Assembly: GCF_004769525.1 (NCBI RefSeq)
Contig: NZ_RQFT01000018.1
Location: 1 to 59,875, forward strand
Source: Leptospira bouyouniensis
GTDB taxonomy: Bacteria; Spirochaetota; Leptospiria; Leptospirales; Leptospiraceae
Reading direction: 5' to 3'
DNA: 59,875 nt
The notes under the pieces were generated by a model that had not been told where the DNA came from, made no database searches, and worked only from the letters and a program-made list of their open reading frames with translations. Shown here in pieces: positions 44,976 to 53,508 of this stretch (within the stretch, counting starts at the first letter, position 1; each line of letters opens with the position of its first letter). The position numbers and the translations under genes are program-made.

Positions 44976-46768
44976 AATTCAATCTTATACTAAAATCCAT
45001 TCCATTCAGTTTATTTCTTTCTTTCCTTTTAACTTGTGCAGGTACAGATAAGAAAGCTGAAGATCCATTAAAGAATACCAAAAAACTTGTGATCGAAGGG
45101 CATAGCTCTCTCTATTATCAGGGAGCATTGCCTGTGAAAGGTACAAGCATTAAGTTTATCCCTCCGATGGAAGAAGCATCGATTACAGTTCTCGGGAGTC
45201 GTTATGATTTTGCTGCGGAACAATTTTCTAAATCAATGATCAAAGCCTCCGAATCCGTTGTGATTGTCAAAGACGGAACCAAAATGAGTTGGAAAGCTGC
45301 AGGGAATATCAATGACAAAGGAGAACAAGTTCGCAAGTTCCTAAATGAAAACGCAACAAAACCTGGACTCTTTATCATGTATGCCTCTGCTGCGGAATCA
45401 TATGGGCTCATTGGATCTTCTTTTGAAAGGGGAAAACAAAGCCACCAAGCTGTGATTGCAAAATCAGTTGAGATTCGTAAAGAGTGGGATGAATGGGCTG
45501 ATATGCAACTCAATCGAGAGATGCCAAAAGATACATCACCTTCTGCCAAAAAAAGATTCCAAAAGTACCAAGAGAATTTCCAAAAGGATTTTGAATCTAC
45601 AGTTTATGGTTACATTGATTTGGATGATGCATTAAAAACGTCTTGGAATGAATCTTACGAAGACTTTCGAAAGGGAGGATTCTTTAACCGCAATTCTGAA
45701 ATCAATGAGTTTCGATCGGCTGTTTCGGAAAGCATTTTTGGAAGTTGGAAAGAAACCATCTTCCAATATGGGAAAGATACAAAAGAAGAGTTAGGGAAAG
45801 CCAAAGGGGAAATTGAAGCAATTGCTGACAAAGATGAAGGCATTCCCACTGCGTTATTGAAATCATTTTCGAGAGCAACCAAAGCGATTTTGTATGATAG
45901 TATCATCAAACCAATTGGCAAGGTGGCTTTATTATCAGTAGGTTATGTAACTTGGAATGGACTCATTTATCCTGTTGCCTTGGGTGCGAATGCTGCGGGA
46001 ACCACCATGTATGGGTTAGTGGAGACAATTACATTAACAGGGAAAGGTGTTGTGTATTTGACAGCACCCAGTATTGAACTGGTGTTAGGTTCTATCATCA
46101 ATAGTACAGAAGTGATTGTCCATGAATCAGTCCAGTCTTTAGATAAGGGCGCTAAAGTCACATCTGCTATGTCTAGAAAATCATCTGCTTATTCCGTGAA
46201 GTCTGCTGCCTTTGTGACAGAGTCATCTGGTAAGTACATCCTTGCACCTATGAGTTATGTTGGAGTTACCACTGGCCAGGCGGTTTTAGGGGGAGGGCTT
46301 GCTGTCACAGGAAGTGTAGCAGGAGGGACTGTGGCAGGGGCTTCTGCTACCACGGAAGTTGTTACCTATGCGACTTCTCAAACTACATCAGCAACCGTCG
46401 GTGTCGTTGGATCTGCTGCTTCCTTTGGAACAGGAGTGGGCTATGGAGTCTACCAAGTTGGCAAAGCGATTGGTGTGCCTTCAGGTGTCGCTGTTGGAAC
46501 GGGCATTGTTCTCAGTTATGAGTTTATGGCACAAATCTCAGCACATTCGATTTTAGCAGCGGCAGATTGTACGTATTTAGTGTTATCCCTTGAAGGTGGT
46601 AAATGGGTTGTTTATGGTGTGAAAGATAATTCTAAAAAAGCATCACGATTGTTGTCCGGCGCTGTCATTGATTTAGACCAAGTTAGAAAAGAAGGTGGGA
46701 CGATTGTAAAAGTGCCAATGGAACCTGGTGAAGTAGAAAAAATACTAGGTAAAAAAAAGAAAAAGTAA
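44972..46768 (+). CDS. Gly/Ala-rich lipoprotein, second of the pair
   Basis: A 598-residue lipoprotein (LFLSFLLTCAG; Cys near residue 22) whose start overlaps the previous stop (ATGA). The layout is the same: about 250 polar helical residues, then about 230 residues of Gly/Ala/Ser/Val-rich sequence (AVLGGGLAVTGSVAGGTVAG, VGVVGSAASFGTGVGYGVYQ). The C-terminal module EGGKWVVYGVKDNS, LLSGAVIDLDQVRKEGGTIV parallels the upstream partner, and a KKKKK tail ends it. The two look like diverged duplicates and probably form one envelope complex. I recognise no described family. Confidence 0.78.
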   Translation: MKFNLILKSIPFSLFLSFLLTCAGTDKKAEDPLKNTKKLVIEGHSSLYYQGALPVKGTSIKFIPPMEEASITVLGSRYDFAAEQFSKSMIKASESVVIVKDGTKMSWKAAGNINDKGEQVRKFLNENATKPGLFIMYASAAESYGLIGSSFERGKQSHQAVIAKSVEIRKEWDEWADMQLNREMPKDTSPSAKKRFQKYQENFQKDFESTVYGYIDLDDALKTSWNESYEDFRKGGFFNRNSEINEFRSAVSESIFGSWKETIFQYGKDTKEELGKAKGEIEAIADKDEGIPTALLKSFSRATKAILYDSIIKPIGKVALLSVGYVTWNGLIYPVALGANAAGTTMYGLVETITLTGKGVVYLTAPSIELVLGSIINSTEVIVHESVQSLDKGAKVTSAMSRKSSAYSVKSAAFVTESSGKYILAPMSYVGVTTGQAVLGGGLAVTGSVAGGTVAGASATTEVVTYATSQTTSATVGVVGSAASFGTGVGYGVYQVGKAIGVPSGVAVGTGIVLSYEFMAQISAHSILAAADCTYLVLSLEGGKWVVYGVKDNSKKASRLLSGAVIDLDQVRKEGGTIVKVPMEPGEVEKILGKKKKK

Positions 46769-46779
46769 ACGATAGGTGA

Positions 46780-47676
46780 ATGCCAAAAGGTCTCAGCAAA
46801 ATCCTAATCATTGAAGATTCTGACCTACAACGGAAACTCCTCAGTCGGTGGGTTTCCAAAAATGGTTATATCGCTATTGAAGCAGAATCTATTTCTATTG
46901 CACGGGAAAAAATACTCAGTGAGCCGATCGATGTTGTGTTACTTGATTGGGAATTACCTGATGGTAATGGTATCGATTTAATATCTGATATTCTATCTAC
47001 ATCTCCCGTGGGTTGGCTTCCAATCATTATGGTCACAGGCCATACAGAACCTGAATATTTTAAAATAGCAATAGAGGCAGGGGCCACTGATTATATCACG
47101 AAACCTGCCAAAGAAATCGAATTACTCGCAAGAATTTTTGGTGCCTTACGAATCAAGGCTTTACATGACCAATTGCGGGAAACCGCGATCAGAGATGTAA
47201 TGACAGGTCTATATAATCGGCGTTATATGGAAGAGCGTATCGAGCAAGAATTCCAACGTTGTAAGAGGCATAATAGCCTTTTGTCAATGGCAATGATCGA
47301 TATTGATAAATTTAAGAATGTCAATGACACATATGGGCATGAAATTGGTGACCAAGTGATCAAACAATTAGCCCATGAATTAAAAACAAGTTTTCGAAAA
47401 TCAGATATCATTTCTCGGTTTGGTGGGGAAGAATTTGTCATCCTCTTCCCTGAAACAGGCATTGCCGATGCGACAAGAGTTTTAGACCGAGTGAGAGAGA
47501 ATGTTTCCAAAATTGAGATGAAAACAAATTCGGATCAGATGTTTCATTTTACATTTAGTGGTGGAGTTGCTGGTGGAGATTTAACTGAGATTCAATCCAA
47601 TCAAGAATTGCTGAAAATTGCTGATAAAAATTTATACGAAGCAAAGTCTTCTGGTCGCAATAAAATCGTAAGCTAG
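46780..47676 (+). CDS. Response regulator with diguanylate cyclase output (REC-GGDEF)
   Basis: A 298-residue protein. The receiver domain (about 6-122) has the acidic pocket IIEDSD, phospho-acceptor D56 (DVVLLDWELPDGNG), T86 (VTGH) and K108 (ITKPA). The GGDEF domain (about 135-298) has IDIDKFKNVNDTYGHEIGD and an intact GGEEF (215-219). An RxxD inhibitory site (RKSD, 206-209) sits exactly five residues before it, so it should make c-di-GMP with product inhibition. It begins 11 bases after the lipoprotein pair, suggesting co-expression. There is no cognate kinase adjacent. Confidence 0.92.
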   Translation: MPKGLSKILIIEDSDLQRKLLSRWVSKNGYIAIEAESISIAREKILSEPIDVVLLDWELPDGNGIDLISDILSTSPVGWLPIIMVTGHTEPEYFKIAIEAGATDYITKPAKEIELLARIFGALRIKALHDQLRETAIRDVMTGLYNRRYMEERIEQEFQRCKRHNSLLSMAMIDIDKFKNVNDTYGHEIGDQVIKQLAHELKTSFRKSDIISRFGGEEFVILFPETGIADATRVLDRVRENVSKIEMKTNSDQMFHFTFSGGVAGGDLTEIQSNQELLKIADKNLYEAKSSGRNKIVS

Positions 47677-47694
47677 AAGTATTAGATTATCCAC

Positions 47695-48741
47695 TTGAAC
47701 ATTCATCATTCGTTTTACCAATTAACTCCAGACACAATTTTAAATGCTGTTGAATCTCTTGGTTATGAAACTACGGGAAGGTATTTTGTTTTAAACAGTA
47801 TTGAGAATCGAGTTTACGATATCGAAACCGCAAAAGCTGGTAGAATCGTTGTTAAATTCTATCGACCAGGAAAATGGAATTATAACCAAATCCTAGAAGA
47901 GCATGCATTCTTAAAAGAGTTAATAGACGAAGAGATCCCCGTATTAGCTCCCATCGTTATTGATGGAAAAACGCTCTTCGAATGGGAAGGAATTTATTTT
48001 GCCATTTGGCCTTTACGAAACGGAAGGATTGTCGAAGAAATCCAATCAAGTGATTTGGAACGAGTAGGTGCCTTATTGGGAAGGATCCATTCCATTGGAA
48101 AAAGGAGTCAGATCAAAAGTAGACCATCACTCGATATCCCAAGTTATGGTCTTTCTTCTCTACAGTATATATTGGATCAAAATCTAATCACCAATTCAGC
48201 GTTAGCGGAACGATACGAAAAAAATGCACGGAATGCCTTTGCAATATTTGAATCACTCACAAACGAATACCAAATTCCTTCCCAAAGGATTCACGGCGAT
48301 TGCCATAAGGGGAATTTATTAATTTCAAGTGATGGTTTTAGCATTTTAGATTTTGATGATTTTTTGCACGGACCAATTGTGCAAGATTTTTGGATGTTAC
48401 TTCCGTTTGGTGAGGCTGAACGGAAACATGAGTTCTTTGATTTTTTTGCTGGTTACTGTATGTTTGCAGACTTTGATGAAAACTGGCTCAAACTCATTGA
48501 GCCTTTACGGATCATACGTTTTATCCATTATGCAGCATGGATTGGAAAACGTTGGGAAGATCCTTCGTTTCCCTCTCTCTTCCCTCATTTTGGAACGGAA
48601 GAATATTGGCTAAAAGAAACATTAGATTTAGAGAATGCAAATCGTGATTTAGATGATGCCAATACTTTACCTTCTCCATCGAAAGAAAACAACGAACCGG
48701 AAATGACCAATAAAGATTTTTTTTGGGATTGGGATAACTAA
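47695..48741 (+). CDS. srkA: SrkA/YihE-like stress-response kinase
   Basis: A 348-residue aminoglycoside-phosphotransferase-fold kinase. It has VKFYRPGKWNYNQILEEHAF, the catalytic RIHGDCHKGNLL, the metal-binding SILDFDDFLHGP and the tail RFIHYAAWIGKRWEDPSFP, all typical of SrkA. E. coli SrkA is a Ser/Thr kinase that counters stress-induced death, partly by opposing MazEF. The start appears to be TTG 47695. A polar tail of about 35 residues goes beyond the usual length. It follows the GGDEF gene by 18 bases. Confidence 0.88.
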   Translation: MNIHHSFYQLTPDTILNAVESLGYETTGRYFVLNSIENRVYDIETAKAGRIVVKFYRPGKWNYNQILEEHAFLKELIDEEIPVLAPIVIDGKTLFEWEGIYFAIWPLRNGRIVEEIQSSDLERVGALLGRIHSIGKRSQIKSRPSLDIPSYGLSSLQYILDQNLITNSALAERYEKNARNAFAIFESLTNEYQIPSQRIHGDCHKGNLLISSDGFSILDFDDFLHGPIVQDFWMLLPFGEAERKHEFFDFFAGYCMFADFDENWLKLIEPLRIIRFIHYAAWIGKRWEDPSFPSLFPHFGTEEYWLKETLDLENANRDLDDANTLPSPSKENNEPEMTNKDFFWDWDN

Positions 48742-48744
48742 GGT

Positions 48745-49530
48745 TTAGAGAAGGTGGGATAGTGCCACAGCCAAGGCATGAGAAACATTCAACGAATCGA
48801 TTTTATTTTGCATGGGAATATAACCAATCAAATCCGATGTTTCCAAAATATGATCTTCAATCCCATTGGCCTCATTTCCTATGATGAGGACCAGGTTGTT
48901 TGGTTTTCCGAGGGCTTGGATCATTTTGGTTTTAGATACCAATTGAGGGTCTTCTTTCGGAAGTGCTAGTGATATCAGGTTTCCTCCATTTTCTTTGAAT
49001 CCTATTAACGCTGTGGAAAGATTTGTCACTTTGGCTAACTGCAATTGGAAAATGGCACCCATGGAAACTCTCACGGATCTCCGGAGATAGGGTGATGCTG
49101 ATTGGGAATCAAAGAGGATGGACTGAATGCCAAAGGCAGCCGCATTGCGTAGAATGGAGCCGATATTCTCGCTATCTACTATCGAATTGATGATGAGAAT
49201 GGGAAATTGTAAATCCTTAACCTCTACCCACCTTTGTTTGCCTACCGCCATAAATCCTTGGTGGACATGAAATCCAATCGTTTCTTCAAAGATTGATTTA
49301 TCCGCCACAAAACAATGATTAGGATCAATTAACTTTTTATCGATGAGGTCTTTATGTTTAAGCCAATATTTTTCTGTGCAAAATACTGATTTTACTTCAA
49401 TATCTGACTTTAACAAACGGACTGCCGTTTTCTCATGATCGGCAATGAAATATTCCGAAGGTGATTCTTTCGATTTAAGAAGGTGGTAATCTCTCAGTCT
49501 CTCGTCATGTGGGGAAAGGATTTTTTGCAT
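48745..49530 (-). CDS. TrmH/SpoU-family RNA 2'-O-methyltransferase
   Basis: A 261-residue SPOUT enzyme. The C-terminal knot motifs are present: LIINSIVDSENIGSILRNAA, LVLIIGNEANGIEDHIL and IPMQNKIDSLNVSHALAVAL. An N-terminal substrate-binding domain precedes them. It methylates a ribose in rRNA or tRNA using S-adenosylmethionine; which site cannot be told. It is convergent with the srkA-like gene, three bases apart. Confidence 0.9.
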   Translation of the reverse strand: MQKILSPHDERLRDYHLLKSKESPSEYFIADHEKTAVRLLKSDIEVKSVFCTEKYWLKHKDLIDKKLIDPNHCFVADKSIFEETIGFHVHQGFMAVGKQRWVEVKDLQFPILIINSIVDSENIGSILRNAAAFGIQSILFDSQSASPYLRRSVRVSMGAIFQLQLAKVTNLSTALIGFKENGGNLISLALPKEDPQLVSKTKMIQALGKPNNLVLIIGNEANGIEDHILETSDLIGYIPMQNKIDSLNVSHALAVALSHLL

Positions 49531-49583
49531 GAGTTAATTTTTGATCTTTTATGTTTTTACGGAAACACAGCTTCCCCGCGATG

Positions 49584-50021
49584 TTATGCGATGTCTGGTC
49601 TTAATCCGAATTTTGCAGCTACTTCATTGACTCTAGTATCAAAACTATGAAATGCAAAGTTTGATGAATGCATAACATCTTTTAAGAAAATTGCAGTTGC
49701 AACATGAATTCCATCTAAAGACCTACAATCTGCAATTTCCTTCTTTAATTCTATTATAGATTGAATATTCTCGTCAATTTTCATTAGGGAACATTCAGAA
49801 AGAAATTCTTTTAGAAGTTTTTCATGCTTTGAAAGCCATTGCGCAGAAAGGTTCTTTTTGTTATTTTTAAAGAATCTTCTTAAAACGAGCGTCGCTTCTA
49901 TTAGGGTAAGGATAGAACTCACTTTTTCGCTAGGTGCATTCCAAATTTTTACTGCTTTATCGTTAAAATGATCCCCTAGAATGATAGAAAGTATAATGCT
50001 AGTTTCAATATAATAGATCAT
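49584..50021 (-). CDS. vapC: PIN-domain toxin (VapC-like)
   Basis: A 145-residue PIN-domain ribonuclease. The acidic positions are E6 (YIETS, where most VapCs have Asp), E42 (LTLIEATLVL), D103 (SLDGIHVATA) and D128 (FHSFDTR). It lies five bases after the antitoxin gene on the same strand. VapC toxins cleave tRNA or rRNA. The Asp-to-Glu change at the first catalytic position is unusual and may weaken activity, though some PIN proteins with E are active. Confidence 0.85.
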   Translation of the reverse strand: MIYYIETSIILSIILGDHFNDKAVKIWNAPSEKVSSILTLIEATLVLRRFFKNNKKNLSAQWLSKHEKLLKEFLSECSLMKIDENIQSIIELKKEIADCRSLDGIHVATAIFLKDVMHSSNFAFHSFDTRVNEVAAKFGLRPDIA

Positions 50022-50026
50022 CTATA

Positions 50027-50332
50027 TTAAAACTTATCTTCTTTTGAATCTTGGTATAAGGTCCACCAATCAACTTGTTTTTTATAATTTAGGTTTTGTT
50101 TTTGAATTTTACTAATTTGTGTGGATTTTCGTTTAGCAGGAATTAATTTTCCTTCGCTTGCAAGTTGATTCAGAATTTTTTGTACATTATTGTCGGAGTT
50201 TTCTTTTCCCGGATATTTGAGTTCAGCAACAACTCTGTTGTGCTCTGTAATTAGCACATTTTCACCATTTTTAACTAATTCGATATATTGGCTTAGATGA
50301 GATTTTAATTCGCGTATTCCGACCAATATCAT
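50027..50332 (-). CDS. vapB: Phd/YefM-type antitoxin (VapB role)
   Basis: A 101-residue protein. The first 50 residues (VGIRELKSHLSQYIELVKNG, ENVLITEHNRVVAELKYPG) are a Phd/YefM DNA-binding domain. The C-terminal half is a basic, flexible tail (AKRKSTQISKIQKQNLNYKK) that would wrap the toxin. It is first in the operon and is expected to repress its own promoter. The pair adds plasmid stability. Confidence 0.85.
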   Translation of the reverse strand: MILVGIRELKSHLSQYIELVKNGENVLITEHNRVVAELKYPGKENSDNNVQKILNQLASEGKLIPAKRKSTQISKIQKQNLNYKKQVDWWTLYQDSKEDKF

Positions 50333-50454
50333 AATTCAAAATTGTGACCATTGTGACCTCTTTTGTCAATTGATTTTCCTTTAGAAATTGTCTTTCTTTG
50401 TTGTCTTAATTTAGGAATTTTCATTTTTAACGTTAACTTTGCAAGATGTTCGAA

Positions 50455-51000
50455 TCACATCCTATTTTTCACAATCTCATATTCATTTTGGACAAATCCA
50501 TTGGGAAAGGTTTGTGTTTTTCTGTGTTTCAATTCAATCATTTGATCGGTAACACCAAAGAGAGAAATCCCACTTCCAAGTAGAATGGGAATTTGTGTGA
50601 TTGTGATTTCATCCAATAGGGATTCTTTCAGAAATGACTGAATTAGTTTCCCACCATCCACATAGACATTTTGATACGCCTTTGTTTTGAGATAAGAGAT
50701 TAGTTCCCTGATCGGGCGAGTAAAGATAGAAATATCATGTTTAGTTTCGATTTGGTAGTTCGGATTGTTTGATACCACGATGACAGGGACATTTTCGAAC
50801 GGATAGGGTTCAAACTGTAAAACGGTTTCAAAGGTGATTCTACCCATCACGATGCAATCAATAGACTCCATAAACGACGTATACCCAAAATCTTCATTTT
50901 CCAGATGGTATTTTTCTGCATGAAGCCAGTCGACAGAACCATCCTTTTTTGCAATAAATCCATCCAGGCTACTTGCAATATATGCTTTCAATGATAACAT
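50455..51000 (-). CDS. Dihydrofolate-reductase-like protein (RibD C-terminal family)
   Basis: A 181-residue reductase-fold protein: AYIASSLDGFIAKKDGSVDW, DCIVMGRITFETVL, VYVDGGKLIQSFLKESLLDE, ITITQIPILLGSGISLF. It resembles the YyaP/RibD_C group rather than true FolA; the substrate is unknown. Its ATG lies inside a 23-bp palindrome shared with the divergent TetR gene, so it is probably the regulator's target. Confidence 0.86.
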   Translation of the reverse strand: MLSLKAYIASSLDGFIAKKDGSVDWLHAEKYHLENEDFGYTSFMESIDCIVMGRITFETVLQFEPYPFENVPVIVVSNNPNYQIETKHDISIFTRPIRELISYLKTKAYQNVYVDGGKLIQSFLKESLLDEITITQIPILLGSGISLFGVTDQMIELKHRKTQTFPNGFVQNEYEIVKNRM

Positions 51001-51021
51001 ATTTCTACAGTGTAGAAATAT
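50999..51021. promoter_or_regulatory. Palindromic operator covering the reductase start codon
   Basis: ATATTTCTACA and TGTAGAAATAT form perfect 11-bp arms around a single G. The site includes the reductase ATG (50998-51000) and ends 7 bases before the TetR start (51029). One bound TetR dimer could silence both genes. Confidence 0.8.
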
Positions 51022-51028
51022 TCAGAAA

Positions 51029-51583
51029 ATGAAAGAAAAAATCACAAATCATGCCTTAAGAATGCTAAAAAAAGACGGATTAAAATCCTTCAGTATGCGT
51101 AAACTCGCTGAAAATCTATCAATCGATCCGATGACAATTTATTATTACTTTAAAAATAAAGACCATCTTATGGCGGAGCTTGTGGAAGTAGTATTTCGAA
51201 AATTTCATGAAGGCTTAAGATTGGATGAAGGGATTGGAAAACAGGAGGAAAAATTGAAAACAGCCCTCATCGAATATCGTTCCTTTTTTATTCAATACAT
51301 CGACTTGTCTTTGTATCTAATCCAAAGTCCAAACCAAGAATATCCTGCTGTGAAAAATTTGAATGATTTGTTTTTGGATTTGATCCTAGCCTTAAACCCT
51401 TGCGAAAATCCTGAACTCACTCGAGATATACTCATCGATTTCATCCATGGGAATGCACTTTCTGCATCGAATCATGTACGGAAAAGAGCAAGTGTTAGCA
51501 CTAACCAATTTCTCCTAGGACAATTTCGAAAATCATTGAATCTATTATGCAGCCGTTTGTTTTATAACACTCGTTTGACCTAA
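51029..51583 (+). CDS. TetR-family regulator divergent from the reductase
   Basis: A 184-residue protein: ALRMLKKDGLKSFSMRKLAE, NLSIDPMTIYYYFKNKDHLM is a standard TetR HTH. The C-terminal domain is helical and hydrophobic (FLDLILALNP). It probably binds the palindrome at 50999-51021. The 28-base gap between the two start codons leaves almost no leader, so its message may be leaderless or nearly so. Confidence 0.88.
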   Translation: MKEKITNHALRMLKKDGLKSFSMRKLAENLSIDPMTIYYYFKNKDHLMAELVEVVFRKFHEGLRLDEGIGKQEEKLKTALIEYRSFFIQYIDLSLYLIQSPNQEYPAVKNLNDLFLDLILALNPCENPELTRDILIDFIHGNALSASNHVRKRASVSTNQFLLGQFRKSLNLLCSRLFYNTRLT

Positions 51584-51726
51584 ACAGGGTTAGTTCCTTC
51601 TTTAGTGGATCTACTAGATTGGAATCATTCTGAAATAGACGATAATATCCTATCTATATTTAAAATGAGTTGCGTTTCGTATCTTTTAGATTTTCTATAC
51701 AAATACTCGTTATCCTTTCTTATTAC

Positions 51727-53505
51727 ATGAATTTAGATCCAAGAACTGTTGTTTTTATCAATATTGTCGGATGTCTTTTGATGTCTGCTGGACTGTGGTT
51801 TGCGTCGGGTTATTATTTCAAAAAACTCAGGATGGTGAAGGCATGGTCCCTTGCGACATTATTGCAAGGTTTTGGATGGATTGTCATGGGAGCATTGCGC
51901 GGTCAAATCCCTGATTGGATTTCTATTAGCTTTGGTAATACATTTATTTTCTTATCCATTTTGTCTTACGATGTCATCATCGTGAATTTATTCGGGAAAA
52001 AATCAAATTGGAAAATCGGAGTTTTTTTTGCAGTCGTATTGTTTGTTACACTTGCATTCTACCAGGTTTCAACCTTCCCACAACAGTATCGAATATCGAT
52101 TCTATCCTTATTTCCAAGCATACAATTCCTTCTCACAGCAAAAACGATCTTCGTTGAAAATCGCAAACAACGCCTAACAGGGAACTTTATATTCTATTTA
52201 TTTCTCTTCAGTGGTTTATTCCTTTTTGGTCGATCCCTAGTTTATACATTTACGGATGTCGCAAGTACTCAAATTGCTTTTGGGAAAGGGCCAATCCAAG
52301 ACATTACCTATTTATTTTTTTATGTGATTTCTGTGCTTTTGACATTCGGATTTTTATTAATGTGCATTGATATCTTTATCAAAGGCCAAATCCAAGATGA
52401 AGAAAAGTACAAGTCGCTTGCCGAAAATTCAACTGATATCATTTGGGTATGGAATTTTGATTTAGAAAAATTCACATATGTGAGTCCATCCATTGCTCAA
52501 GTTGCTGGGTATTCAATCAAGGAAGCATCTAATATCCACATTTCTGACACGTTTACGAAGGATACTTATTTGCAATTTAAGGAATTATTGATTCCTCGTA
52601 TGATCGATTTTCGGAATTCAAATATGAAGATCCCATATGCCTACGAACTGGAACAATTGCGAAAAGATGGTTCTACAATTTGGATTGAAGCCAATACTGT
52701 CTTCCAAAAGAACCAAAATTCAGAAATAGAATTACTCGGTGTCTCTCGTGATATTGATGGTAGAAAAAAATCAGAGCGGGAGATGAACCGATATTTTAAA
52801 GAATTACAATTGTTAAACTATACAAAGGATAAATTTTTTTCAATCATATCTCATGATCTAAAAGGTCCCATTGGTGGTATGAATACATTCATTGGCATGA
52901 TCTTGGAAGATATGGAGACCAGGTCTCCAAAACGAATGCGAAATGACCTTAATATTTTATATCAATCTTCAGGTGAAGTGTATGCTTTGCTTGAAAATTT
53001 ATTAACATGGGCAAGGTCTCAGACCAATGAGATTACTTTTTTACCAGAAAATGTATCTGTGAAAACAGTTGTGGATACTGTTATTTCCTACTTTACATTT
53101 ATGACTGAGAATAAAGGGATTCGGATTCAAAATTTAATCGATAATGATATTTTTGTTTTTGCTGATGAGAATATGTTAGAAACAATCTTAAGAAATTTAG
53201 TTTCCAATGCGATCAAATACTCTCATGTAGGTGGACAGGTAAAAATTTCAGCGGAACCAATTGATGGAAATGTTTCCATTCAAGTAGAAGATTTTGGAAC
53301 AGGAATTACCGATGAAATTCGAAGTACGTTTTTTCAAATTGATGCAAAACAAAAGAGTATGCCTGGAACCTTAGGGGAAAGAGGTACTACACTTGGTTTA
53401 ATCCTTTGTAAGGAATTTATCGAAAAAAATCATGGGAAAATTTTTGTTCAAAGTGAAGTGGGGAAGGGATCTAAATTTTTCATCACTCTTCCCAAAGGCA
53501 AATAA
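51727..53505 (+). CDS. PAS-domain membrane sensor histidine kinase
   Basis: About 592 residues: six or seven membrane helices (about 1-220), a PAS domain (about 235-350; WVWNFDLEKFTYVSPSIAQV, TIWIEANTVFQKN), a HisKA helix with H376 (FFSIISHDLKGPIGG), and an ATPase with ETILRNLVSNAIKYS, VEDFGTGI and GTTLGLILCKEFIEKN. I prefer ATG 51727, placing the first membrane span at the N-terminus; a TTG at 51670 adds 19 residues. It has no receiver domain, and no cognate regulator lies adjacent. Confidence 0.87.
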   Translation: MNLDPRTVVFINIVGCLLMSAGLWFASGYYFKKLRMVKAWSLATLLQGFGWIVMGALRGQIPDWISISFGNTFIFLSILSYDVIIVNLFGKKSNWKIGVFFAVVLFVTLAFYQVSTFPQQYRISILSLFPSIQFLLTAKTIFVENRKQRLTGNFIFYLFLFSGLFLFGRSLVYTFTDVASTQIAFGKGPIQDITYLFFYVISVLLTFGFLLMCIDIFIKGQIQDEEKYKSLAENSTDIIWVWNFDLEKFTYVSPSIAQVAGYSIKEASNIHISDTFTKDTYLQFKELLIPRMIDFRNSNMKIPYAYELEQLRKDGSTIWIEANTVFQKNQNSEIELLGVSRDIDGRKKSEREMNRYFKELQLLNYTKDKFFSIISHDLKGPIGGMNTFIGMILEDMETRSPKRMRNDLNILYQSSGEVYALLENLLTWARSQTNEITFLPENVSVKTVVDTVISYFTFMTENKGIRIQNLIDNDIFVFADENMLETILRNLVSNAIKYSHVGGQVKISAEPIDGNVSIQVEDFGTGITDEIRSTFFQIDAKQKSMPGTLGERGTTLGLILCKEFIEKNHGKIFVQSEVGKGSKFFITLPKGK

Positions 53506-53508
53506 GGT

